Positions 9,615-16,921 of a stretch of DNA of 64,000 nucleotides are shown piece by piece (position 1 is the stretch's first letter; the number at the start of each line of letters is the position of its first letter). Both the position numbers and the translations under genes were made by a program. The stretch covers positions 1 through 64,000 of the forward strand of contig CAVQAI010000013.1 of the NCBI GenBank assembly GCA_963710495.1, given 5' to 3'. The notes beneath the pieces are model-generated. The model had not been told where the DNA came from. It saw nothing but the letters and a program-made list of their open reading frames with translations, and made no database searches. Source of the stretch: Bog-756 sp963710495. Its GTDB lineage: Bacteria > Actinomycetota > Acidimicrobiia > Acidimicrobiales > RAAP-2.

Positions 9615-10663
9615 ATGGACTTCGAGCTCACCGAGCTCCAGACCGAGCTGGCCGAGGGGGTCGGCCGCCTGTGCCAGGGGCAGTTCGCCCTCGAGCGGTT
9701 GCGGGCCCGCGAGGAAGCCGACCGCGTGGTCGACCGGGCCGGCTGGCGGCAACTGGGCGAGGCCGGGGTGTTCGGCCTGTGCCTGGCCGAAGCGGCCGGC
9801 GGGGTCGGCCTCGGCCTGGCCGAGGCCGCCGTCGTCTTCGAAGCGCTCGGTCGGGCGCTCGTGCCCGGCCCGCTGGTCGCCACCCACCTCGCCGCCGGGT
9901 TGATCGACGGGGCCGAGTCCGGATCGGCGGTGGTGGGCATCATCGACCTCCCCGCCGGAGGGTGGGGGGCCCTGCCCCGCGTGGTCGAGCACCTCGACGA
10001 TCTCGACGTGCTGCTCACCCTCTCCGACCGGCGGCATCGCCGCGATCGACCCCCACCGCCTCGAGGTCACCCGACTGGCCCGGCCCATGGACCCGCTGAC
10101 CCCGGTGTGGACCATCGACGGGGAGCTCGCCGGTGAGCCGGTGGCGGGTCCGGACATCGCCGCCTGGTGGCGTCGGGACGGAACCGTGCTCACTGCCGCC
10201 TTCCAGGTCGGCCTGGCCGAGTGGGCCACCCGAGCTCGCCGTCGACTACGCCCGGGAGCGCCGGCAGTTCGGCCGACCCATCGGTAGCTTCCAGGCGGTC
10301 AAGCATCTCTGCGCCGACATGGCCGTCCGTACCGAGCTGGCCCGCTGCGCCGTGCAGGCCGCGGCGGTGACCGTCGACCAGCCCGACGTCGGCGACGGTC
10401 CCGCCGCCGCGGCGGGCGCCAAGCTCCTGGCCGACGAGGCGGCGCTGGCCAACGGCCGGGCGTGCATCCAGGTCCATGGCGGCATGGGGTTCACGTGGGA
10501 GGTCCCGGCCCACCTGGCCTACAAACGGGCCCGCGTGCTGGCCACCCAGTTCGGCACCGCCGACCAATTGGCCGAGAGCCTGGCCGCCACCCTGCAAGCG
10601 ACCTCGTCGGTCCCCGCCGGCCCCGCCCCTCGAGGGCGGCCCGGGCCTACGCTGACCCGATGA
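9615..10663 (+). CDS. Acyl-CoA dehydrogenase, small subunit of pair 2, two frameshifts
   Basis: It starts at ATG 9615 with MDFELTELQTELAEGVGRLC. It contains GVFGLCLAEAAGGVGLGLAE, then VDYARERRQFGRPIGSFQAV and CIQVHGGMGFTWEVPAHL, the same layout as the short protein at 3474. Frame changes occur near 10025 and 10230. About 347 residues, shorter than a canonical acyl-CoA dehydrogenase and without the NEIQRN end, as in the short partner of heterotetramers. Its TGA overlaps the ATG of the LLM oxidoreductase (ATGA at 10660). Confidence 0.8.
10648..10653 (+). promoter_or_regulatory. -10 box TACGCT, possible internal leaderless promoter
   Basis: TACGCT ends six nt before ATG 10660, inside the end of the previous gene. 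It may allow separate expression of the LLM gene. Confidence 0.35.
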
Positions 10664-11634
10664 CCAGCCCGGCCCCGCCCGCCGATGTCGTCACCGTGCT
10701 CCCGGGCGGTCGCACCGTCTTCGGGATGCAACTTCCCATCCAGTCCCAGTCGACCCTCTACGTCCAGGCGTGGGAGCCGGCGGCCGGGCCCGACGAGCTG
10801 GCCGACGTGGCCCGGGCCTGCGAGGACGCCGGCTTCTTCTACATCGGGGTGTGCGACCACACCTTCATCCCCCAACGGCTGAGCGGCGCCATGGGAACCA
10901 CGTGGTACGACACCGTCGCCACGCTCGGCTGGCTGGCCGGTGTGACCAGCCGCATCCGTCTGCTCTCCCACATCTACGTGATCGCCCTCCGGCACCCGCT
11001 CCGGGCGGCCAAGGAGTTCGCCACCCTCGACGCCCTGTCGGCCGGGCGGGTCATCTGCGGGGTGGGCGCCGGCCACGTGGCCGAGGAGTTCGACCTGATG
11101 GGGCCGCCGTTCGAACACCGTGGCACGGCCACCGACGAGGCCGTCGCCGGCCTGGCCGAAGCCCTGGTCAACCCGTCCCCCGTGCTCCCCGGGCCGCGGT
11201 GGCCGGTGTCGGGCATGGGGCTGGCGCCCCGGCCGGTCCAGTCGCCCCGCCCGCCCATCTGGGTCGGAGGCTCCTCCCCCGCCGCCCTGCGCCGCGCCGC
11301 CCGGTTCGCCGACGGTTGGCTCCCCCAGTCCCTCGGGGCCGACCCGGCGTTGCTGGCCGAACTCGGCCGGTTGCGGGACGAGCACCGGGGGGGCCGGCCC
11401 ATCGACATCGGGGGCATCAGCAACTTCGTCTACGTCGGCACCCCGCCGGGCGACCTGGAGCTGCCCGGGGGGACGGTGGCCGGTCCGGCGGACCAGGTGG
11501 CCGCCTATCTGCGCACGTTCACCGATGCCGGCGTCGGTCAGGTCCAGGTGCGGTTCCCGGCCCGCTCGGCCGGGGAGCTCTGCGACCAGATCGCCGCCTT
11601 CGGTCGCGACGTGGCCCCTCTGGTGCACGCCTGA
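10660..11634 (+). CDS. LLM-class flavin/F420-dependent oxidoreductase
   Basis: A 324-residue luciferase-like monooxygenase-family TIM barrel. Seen: VFGMQLPIQSQS, DAGFFYIGVCDHTF, LLSHIYVIALRHPLRAAKEF, DALSAGRVICGVGAGH and PPIWVGGSSPAALRRAARFA. These proteins oxidise, reduce or monooxygenate small molecules using F420 or FMN; which cofactor is used cannot be told here. The start overlaps the upstream stop (ATGA), so it is probably coupled to the second acyl-CoA dehydrogenase pair and belongs to the same catabolic operon. Confidence 0.85.
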   Translation: MTSPAPPADVVTVLPGGRTVFGMQLPIQSQSTLYVQAWEPAAGPDELADVARACEDAGFFYIGVCDHTFIPQRLSGAMGTTWYDTVATLGWLAGVTSRIRLLSHIYVIALRHPLRAAKEFATLDALSAGRVICGVGAGHVAEEFDLMGPPFEHRGTATDEAVAGLAEALVNPSPVLPGPRWPVSGMGLAPRPVQSPRPPIWVGGSSPAALRRAARFADGWLPQSLGADPALLAELGRLRDEHRGGRPIDIGGISNFVYVGTPPGDLELPGGTVAGPADQVAAYLRTFTDAGVGQVQVRFPARSAGELCDQIAAFGRDVAPLVHA

Positions 11635-11716
11635 TCCGCTCCAGACGCCAGAGCACCCATTGGGCCGCGCCGTCCGACCGGCGACGTCGCCCTACGATTC
11701 CCGGGGCAGAGCGCCC

Positions 11717-12268
11717 ATGGACATCGTCGACACCATCATCGCCTCGATCTGGGTGGTCTTCTGGATCTATTGGCTCGTCGCATCGCTCAGCACCAAGGCG
11801 ACCCGATCCCGCTCGACCTCGTGCATCGGCATCAGGGTGGCGGTCATCGTCGTGGTCATCGCGCTGCTCCGGACCGGGGCCCTCAAGGGGCACGGCACCG
11901 GCACCGACAACGCCTGGCTGCGTTACCTCGGGCTGGCGGTCTTCCTGCTCGGGCTGGCGTTCGCCGTGTGGGCCCGGCTCTACCTCGGTCGGAACTGGGG
12001 CGCGCCCATGTCGGAGAAGGCCGATCCCGAACTGGTCACCACTGGTCCGTACCGACGGGTCCGCCACCCCATCTACTCGGGGATCACCCTCGGGATGGTC
12101 GGGACGGCGATGGTCGTCGGGCCCTACTGGCTCGTACCCGTCGTGCTCCTCGGCGGGTACTTCGTCTACAGCGCCACCGTCGAGGAGCGCACCATGGAAC
12201 GCCTCTTCCCCGAGACCTATCCGGCCTACAAGCGCTCGACCAAAATGCTGATCCCGTTCATTCTTTGA
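11717..12268 (+). CDS. Isoprenylcysteine carboxyl methyltransferase-like membrane protein
   Basis: A 183-residue membrane protein with about five hydrophobic segments (IIASIWVVFWIYWLVASL, VAVIVVVIALL, LAVFLLGLAFAVWARL, GMVGTAMVVGPYWL and VPVVLLGGYFVYSATV). It carries the ICMT/phospholipid-methyltransferase signature GPYRRVRHPIYSG and the C-terminal EERTMERLFPETYPAYKRST. Bacterial members methylate membrane or hydrophobic substrates with SAM, and the substrate is usually unknown. It stands alone between a catabolic operon and a Gfo/Idh gene. Confidence 0.75.
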   Translation: MDIVDTIIASIWVVFWIYWLVASLSTKATRSRSTSCIGIRVAVIVVVIALLRTGALKGHGTGTDNAWLRYLGLAVFLLGLAFAVWARLYLGRNWGAPMSEKADPELVTTGPYRRVRHPIYSGITLGMVGTAMVVGPYWLVPVVLLGGYFVYSATVEERTMERLFPETYPAYKRSTKMLIPFIL

Positions 12269-12350
12269 TCGCGTCCGCGTCCGTGGCCACATCCTCTGAC
12301 CGCGTCCGGACCGCCGTCCGGGCCCCGTCCGTGGCCCCCGGATTCGTTGC

Positions 12351-12368
12351 CTGACGCGGCGCTAGCAT
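12351..12368 (+). promoter_or_regulatory. Degenerate operator overlapping leaderless -10 of the Gfo/Idh gene
   Basis: CTGACGCGGCGCTAG (12351-12365) matches CTGACG-N3-CGTCAG at 10 of 12 arm positions and overlaps TAGCAT (12363-12368), which stands seven nt before ATG 12376. The -10/start arrangement is convincing; the operator is only suggestive. Confidence 0.35.
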
Positions 12369-12375
12369 CACGCTC

Positions 12376-13476
12376 ATGACCGGCGGGGTGGTGGGAATTG
12401 CGCTGGTCGGCTGCGGCTCGAACGGCCAGATCCACGCCGACGGGCTGGCCAAGCTGGTGGCCGACGGAGAGCTCCGGGCCGTCGCCGCCGTCGACCCCTC
12501 GCCCGCCGCCCTGGAGGCGGCGCAGCGCAACTGCGCCTTCGAGGTCCGGGGCGCCGACCTCACCTTGGCCATCGACCATCCGGAGGTCGACGCCGTCCTG
12601 GTGTCCGGCCCGACAGCCACTCACGCCACCACCATCGAGGCCGCCGTCGCCGCCGGAAAGGCGGTCATGAGCGAGAAGCCCCTCGCCCCCAGCTTCGCCA
12701 CGGTCGAGCACCTCGTCCAGCTCGTCGTCGGGTCGGGCGTGGTGGGCCAGGTCGGCTTCCACTCGCGCTTCAATCCGATGTTCACCCAGCTGAAGCGCCT
12801 CGTGGAGGAGCGCACGCTGGGCGAACCGCTCGGCTACATGCTCCGCGAGGACCAGTTCTGGCCCACCGGCTCGGTCGTGGCCGGCCACTCGTCCTGGCGC
12901 TCGGACCCGGTCCTGGCCGGCGGGGGCGCCTTGCTGGAGCACACCATCCACGGGTGCGACCTGCTGGCCTGGATCTTCGGCCCGGCCGCGACCGTCGGTG
13001 CTCGCACCCGCTCGCTGTTCGGGTTCGGTGTGGAGGACATCGCCACCGCACAGGTGACCCACCAGAACGGGGTGCTCGGAACCGTGACCACGGCGTTCAA
13101 CGGGGTGGAGGGTCGAGAGGAGCGCCGTCTCGAGGTCTTCTTCGAACAGGCCACGGTGGAGATCACCGGCGATTTCATCGTCGGGGCGGAGGAGGACTCC
13201 TTCGTCATCCACCGCCCGCGCGCCGAACCCGAGCACCCCGACCTCGCGGCCCTGCGCCGGGAGCTCTTCGCCACCCAAGGCGTGGGGCGCGACGACTTCA
13301 TCTTCTACCAGTACGTGGCCGACCGGGCCTTCGTGCACGCGGTCCGCGACGGCCGGCCGGCAAGCCCGGACTTCACCGACGCACTGCGGGCCCACGGGAT
13401 CGTCGAGGCCGCCTACCGCTCGGCCGCGGCCGGCGGGGTACCGACGGTCGTGCCGGGGACAGCGACCGCAGGGTAG
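12376..13476 (+). CDS. Gfo/Idh/MocA family NAD(P)-dependent oxidoreductase
   Basis: 366 residues. The Rossmann start is IALVGCGSNGQIHADGL, VDAVLVSGPTATH follows, and the family lysine is in MSEKPLA (EKP motif). The C-terminal half is the usual alpha/beta substrate domain (HTIHGCDLLAWIFGP). Members oxidise or reduce sugars, cyclitols, biliverdin or related cyclic alcohols; no substrate can be assigned. TAGCAT seven nt upstream supports ATG 12376. The gene is monocistronic and convergent with the Thr-rich protein, with a strong hairpin between them. Confidence 0.85.
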   Translation: MTGGVVGIALVGCGSNGQIHADGLAKLVADGELRAVAAVDPSPAALEAAQRNCAFEVRGADLTLAIDHPEVDAVLVSGPTATHATTIEAAVAAGKAVMSEKPLAPSFATVEHLVQLVVGSGVVGQVGFHSRFNPMFTQLKRLVEERTLGEPLGYMLREDQFWPTGSVVAGHSSWRSDPVLAGGGALLEHTIHGCDLLAWIFGPAATVGARTRSLFGFGVEDIATAQVTHQNGVLGTVTTAFNGVEGREERRLEVFFEQATVEITGDFIVGAEEDSFVIHRPRAEPEHPDLAALRRELFATQGVGRDDFIFYQYVADRAFVHAVRDGRPASPDFTDALRAHGIVEAAYRSAAAGGVPTVVPGTATAG

Positions 13477-13493
13477 ATCGGTCGCTCACGAGT

Positions 13494-13524
13494 CGGGTCC
13501 GTCGGTTCGGTCGGGACGGACCCG
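13494..13524. terminator. Strong hairpin between convergent genes
   Basis: CGGGTCCGTC (13494-13503) and GACGGACCCG (13515-13524) are perfect 10-bp arms with an 11-nt loop in the 100-bp spacer between two convergent genes. No U run follows, as is common in high-GC actinobacteria. A bidirectional terminator is likely. Confidence 0.55.
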
Positions 13525-13576
13525 GACAGGGTCCGGGACCTGACCGGCCCCACCAGTGTCCGACCGGTTGTCGGCC

Positions 13577-14089
13577 TCAGGGCACGGTCGTCGTGGTCGT
13601 GCCGCCCGACTGGCCGAGGCCGGTGGTCGTCGTGGACGAACCATGGGCGGACAGGGCTGTCGTGGTCGTGGTGCTCGGGGCGGAACCGCCGGGCCCCCTC
13701 GGCGTGGTGGTCGAGGAGCCGGTCCCGCTCCCCGAGGCCGGCCCGGAGGTCGAGGTGGTGTTGGGCCGGGTGGTCGAGCTGGTGGCGGTGGACGAGGGGG
13801 TCGACGTCGTCGGCGGTGTCGTCGTCGTGGTGGTTGCCGGCACGACCGGTGGGACGGTGGTGTGGGTCACGGCGGTGGTCTCGGGCGGATAGAGGTAGAG
13901 GAGCGTGGCGAAGCCGGCGAAGGCCACGGCCATCAGGACCGTCGAGCGGCGGAGCGGGAACCGGGGGTGGACCGGCACCGACATGAACCCGGCCAGCGGG
14001 CTCTGGCGCTCGCCCCGGCCCGGCTCCTCGGCGTCGGGCCGCTCGTCGTCGGGCGCGTCCGCTCCCGGGTCGTCGGCCGGGTCGGTCAT
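13577..14089 (-). CDS. Single-pass membrane protein with Thr/Ser-rich outer domain
   Basis: 170 residues, family not recognised. An acidic, Pro/Asp-rich N-terminus (~45 residues) is followed by one membrane helix (TVLMAVAFAGFATLLYLYPP). About 100 residues made almost only of Thr, Ser, Pro and Gly follow, with several runs of four or more threonines. That tail is probably extracellular and could be glycosylated. The start codon overlaps the MscS stop by one base (TGATG), so translation is likely coupled to the channel gene. It may be an accessory or cell-wall spacer of the channel, which is inference from coupling only. Confidence 0.65.
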   Translation of the reverse strand: MTDPADDPGADAPDDERPDAEEPGRGERQSPLAGFMSVPVHPRFPLRRSTVLMAVAFAGFATLLYLYPPETTAVTHTTVPPVVPATTTTTTPPTTSTPSSTATSSTTRPNTTSTSGPASGSGTGSSTTTPRGPGGSAPSTTTTTALSAHGSSTTTTGLGQSGGTTTTTVP

Positions 14090-15012
14090 CAGCCCGGGGT
14101 GGCCGCGCCCTCGCCGATGGAGGGCGAGGTGATGCCGGCCTCCCGCAGGGCGGTGGCGGCCCGGAGGCGGAGCTCCCGGGCCACGTCGAACTGCCGGCCC
14201 GGCAGGGTGCGGGCGATGAGCCGCAGCTGGACGAAGCCCACGTCGATCGACTCGACGCCGGCGACGATCGGCTCACCGAGGAGCAGGCCGCTCCAACGCG
14301 GGTCGCCGGCCATCGACTCCACCACGTCCCTCAGGATGCCGGTGGCCCGGGCAAGGTCCTCCGACACCGGCACCGGGATGTCGATCACCGCCCGCGACCA
14401 GTCCTTCGAGAGGTTGGTCACCTGCCGGAGCGCGCTGTTGGGCACCACCACCAACTCACCCTGGGCGGTCCGAAGCTTGGTCACCCGCAGGGTGAGCTCC
14501 TCCACCGTGCCGGTGATCCCCGCCGTCTGGCCCGGCACCGACAGCCGGATCACGTCGCCGAAGGCGAACTGGTGCTCGGACAGCAGGAAGAAGCCCGACA
14601 GCAGGTCCCCGACCATCTGCTGGGCGCCGAACCCGAGCCCGATGCCGACCACCGTGGCCGGCGCCACCAGGGCGGTCAGCGGGAGACCGAGCCGGTCGAA
14701 GGAGACGATGCCGGCGACGATGTAGACCAGGGCCACCACCGACCATTCGACCGCCTCGCTGATGGCCCGGGAGCGCTTGAGCCCCTCGGAGGCCACCGCC
14801 CCGGCTTCGATCTGGCGGCGGAGCTGGAGGTCGATCCAGCGTCGGCGGCGGGCACCGACCCAATGGGAGAACCGGACGAGCAGCCCGGCGCCCAGGACGA
14901 GGACGACGACCGGGAGGAGATCGTTCCGGAACCAGGAGGAGTGGATGCCCGGGAAGCTACCACCCACCTGGTCGGAAAGACCCGGGCCGGGCGGGGGGTG
15001 GTGGGCCACCAT
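14089..15012 (-). CDS. MscS-family mechanosensitive ion channel
   Basis: About 307 residues. Membrane segments are near residues 28-48 (LPVVVLVLGAGLLVRFSHWV), 85-105 (VEWSVVALVYIVAGIVSF) and 110-145. The pore-lining segment has the MscS pattern VVGIGLGFGAQQMVGDLLSG followed by FGDVIRL. The beta domain has VEELTLRVTKLRT and VVVPNSALRQVTNLS. It would open on membrane tension to release solutes. The ATG at 15012 is the first plausible start, but it lies within the divergent promoter/operator of the gene at 15101, so the true start may be further in. Confidence 0.85.
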   Translation of the reverse strand: MVAHHPPPGPGLSDQVGGSFPGIHSSWFRNDLLPVVVLVLGAGLLVRFSHWVGARRRRWIDLQLRRQIEAGAVASEGLKRSRAISEAVEWSVVALVYIVAGIVSFDRLGLPLTALVAPATVVGIGLGFGAQQMVGDLLSGFFLLSEHQFAFGDVIRLSVPGQTAGITGTVEELTLRVTKLRTAQGELVVVPNSALRQVTNLSKDWSRAVIDIPVPVSEDLARATGILRDVVESMAGDPRWSGLLLGEPIVAGVESIDVGFVQLRLIARTLPGRQFDVARELRLRAATALREAGITSPSIGEGAATPG

Positions 15013-15032
15013 AAACTGACGCCCTGTCAGTT
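15012..15032. promoter_or_regulatory. Operator AACTGAC-N5-GTCAGTT with -10 box, divergent MscS / deacylase-like gene
   Basis: Arms AACTGAC (15014-15020) and GTCAGTT (15026-15032) are perfect. The core CTGACGCCCTGTCAG matches the operator consensus at 11 of 12 arm positions. TAAACT (15012-15017) is a possible plus-strand -10 box within it. The site touches the MscS start, so both genes could respond. Confidence 0.65.
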
Positions 15033-15100
15033 CTGTGCACCCTCCAGGTTGGGGCCGGTGCCCGGGCGAGCCACGCAGCCGCCCCACGGAAGGAATGCCC

Positions 15101-16834
15101 ATGCTCGACTACGTGATCCGCAACGGCCTGGTCGTCGACGGCACCGGGAGCCCCGGCCGCCGGGCCGACGTGGGCCTCCGCGACGGGCGGATCGTGGCCG
15201 TCGGGTCGGTCGAGGAGCCGGCCCGCCGCGAGCTCGACGCCGACGGCCTGGTGGTGGCACCGGGCATCGTCGACCCCCACACCCACTACGACGCCCAGCT
15301 CTTCTGGGACCCGACGGCCTCCCCCTCCAACCTGCACGGGGTGACCACGGTCATCGGCGGGAACTGCGGGTTCACGCTGGCCCCGATCAAGGGCGTGGAC
15401 CACGACTACATCCGCCGGATGATGGCCAAGGTGGAGGGCATGCCCCTGGTGGCGCTGGAGGACGGCATCACCTGGGACTGGACGACCTTCGGCGAGTACC
15501 TGGCGCGCCTGGAGGGCAACCTCGGGGTCAACGCCGGCTTCCTGGTGGGCCACTGTGCCCTCCGGCGGTGGGTGATGGGTGCCGAGCGGGGCGCCGAGGT
15601 CGCCTCCGACGAGGAGCTGGCCACCATGACCCGGCTGCTGGCCGAGTCGATCGAGGCCGGGGGCCTCGGCTTCTCCTCGTCCCAGTCACGGACCCACTCG
15701 GACGGCGACGGGAACCCGATCACGTCCCGGCATGCCGACCGCCGGGAGATGCTGGCCTTCTGCGAGGTGGTGCGCGACCACCCCGGCACCACGCTCGAGT
15801 ACATCACCGACGGGTGCCTCGACACCTTCAGCGATGACGAGATCGACCTGATGGTGGCCATGACGACCACGGCGCACCGTCCGCTCAACTGGAACCTGCT
15901 GACCGTCGACTCGCGCACGCCCGACAAGACGGCCCGCCAGCTCGAGGCCTCGGCGCGGGCCGCCGCCGCCGGCGGGCGGATCGTGGCCCTGACCATGCCC
16001 ACCCTCGTCCCGATGAACATGAGCTTCCGGAACCACTGCGCCCTCTTCCTCATCCCCGGCTGGGGCGACGTGATGGGACTGCCGGTCTCCGACCGCATGC
16101 AGAAGCTCCGCGACCCCGCCGTCCGCGACCGGCTGGACGAGCTGGCCCACGCCGAGGGGGCCGGGGTCTTCCGCCGCCTCTCCAACTGGTCCAACTACAT
16201 CGTCGGGGACACGTTCGCCCCCGAGAACGACTCCCTGCGCTGGCGGGACGTGGGCTCGATCGCCAAGGAGCAGGGCAAGCCGCCCTTCGACGCCCTGCTC
16301 GACGTGGTCATCGCCGACGAGCTGCGGACGGTGCTCTGGCCCAAGGCCTCCGATGGCGACGACGCCTCGTGGCGGGCGCGGGTCGAGGTGTGGAACGACC
16401 CGGGCGCCATGGTGGGCGGCTCGGACGCCGGCGCCCACCTGGACCGCATGTGCGGCTCCAACTACCCGACCTCGTTCCTCGGCGACTGCCTGCGCAAGCG
16501 CAAGCTGGTCCCGATGGAGCGGGCCGTCCAGTTGATGACCCAGGCGCCGGCCGAGCTGTTCGGCCTGCGTGACCGCGGTCTGGTGGCCGAAGGTCGCCGC
16601 GCCGACCTCTTCGTGTTCGATCCCGAGACCGTCGGCTCCGAACCGGCCACCCTGGTCAACGATCTGCCCGGCGGGAGCCCCCGCCTGGTGGCCGAGGCCA
16701 CCGGTGTGGTGCGGGTCCTGGTCAACGGGGTCGAGACCATCGAGGACGGCCGGGCCACCGGCAATCTCCCCGGGTCACTGCTGCGGTCGGGCCGCGACAC
16801 GGAGTCGGTCGAGCCGGTCGCCGCCCGGGCCTGA
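15101..16834 (+). CDS. Amidohydrolase, N-acyl-D-amino-acid deacylase type
   Basis: 577 residues. Starts MLDYVIRNGLVVDGTGSPGR, the beta-sandwich entry of this family, followed by the metal-binding GIVDPHTHYDAQLFWDP. Later segments are GGNCGFTLAPI, GLGFSSSQSRTHSDG and MVGGSDAGAHLDRMCG, where the Asp is a metal ligand. The C-terminus returns to the composite domain (GLVAEGRRADLFVFDPE). Family members cut amide bonds of N-acylated D-amino acids, but many actinobacterial paralogues act on unknown cyclic or acyl substrates. ATG 15101 is preferred over 15095 because GGAAGG at 15088 is then well spaced. It is controlled by the operator at 15014-15032. Confidence 0.8.
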   Translation: MLDYVIRNGLVVDGTGSPGRRADVGLRDGRIVAVGSVEEPARRELDADGLVVAPGIVDPHTHYDAQLFWDPTASPSNLHGVTTVIGGNCGFTLAPIKGVDHDYIRRMMAKVEGMPLVALEDGITWDWTTFGEYLARLEGNLGVNAGFLVGHCALRRWVMGAERGAEVASDEELATMTRLLAESIEAGGLGFSSSQSRTHSDGDGNPITSRHADRREMLAFCEVVRDHPGTTLEYITDGCLDTFSDDEIDLMVAMTTTAHRPLNWNLLTVDSRTPDKTARQLEASARAAAAGGRIVALTMPTLVPMNMSFRNHCALFLIPGWGDVMGLPVSDRMQKLRDPAVRDRLDELAHAEGAGVFRRLSNWSNYIVGDTFAPENDSLRWRDVGSIAKEQGKPPFDALLDVVIADELRTVLWPKASDGDDASWRARVEVWNDPGAMVGGSDAGAHLDRMCGSNYPTSFLGDCLRKRKLVPMERAVQLMTQAPAELFGLRDRGLVAEGRRADLFVFDPETVGSEPATLVNDLPGGSPRLVAEATGVVRVLVNGVETIEDGRATGNLPGSLLRSGRDTESVEPVAARA

Positions 16835-16853
16835 ACGCCGGCCCCGCCGCCCC

Positions 16854-16875
16854 TACACTGCTGACGCGCCGTCAG
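16854..16875 (+). promoter_or_regulatory. -10 box TACACT plus perfect operator CTGACG-N3-CGTCAG
   Basis: TACACT (16854-16859) is followed directly by the perfect inverted repeat CTGACGCGCCGTCAG (16861-16875), placing the operator over the transcription start of the aldehyde dehydrogenase gene. A repressor bound here would block initiation. Confidence 0.75.
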
Positions 16876-16921
16876 ATCCCGCGCCGTGAGCGCCGCCGAC
16901 CATCGCGAAAGGGGACCCGCC

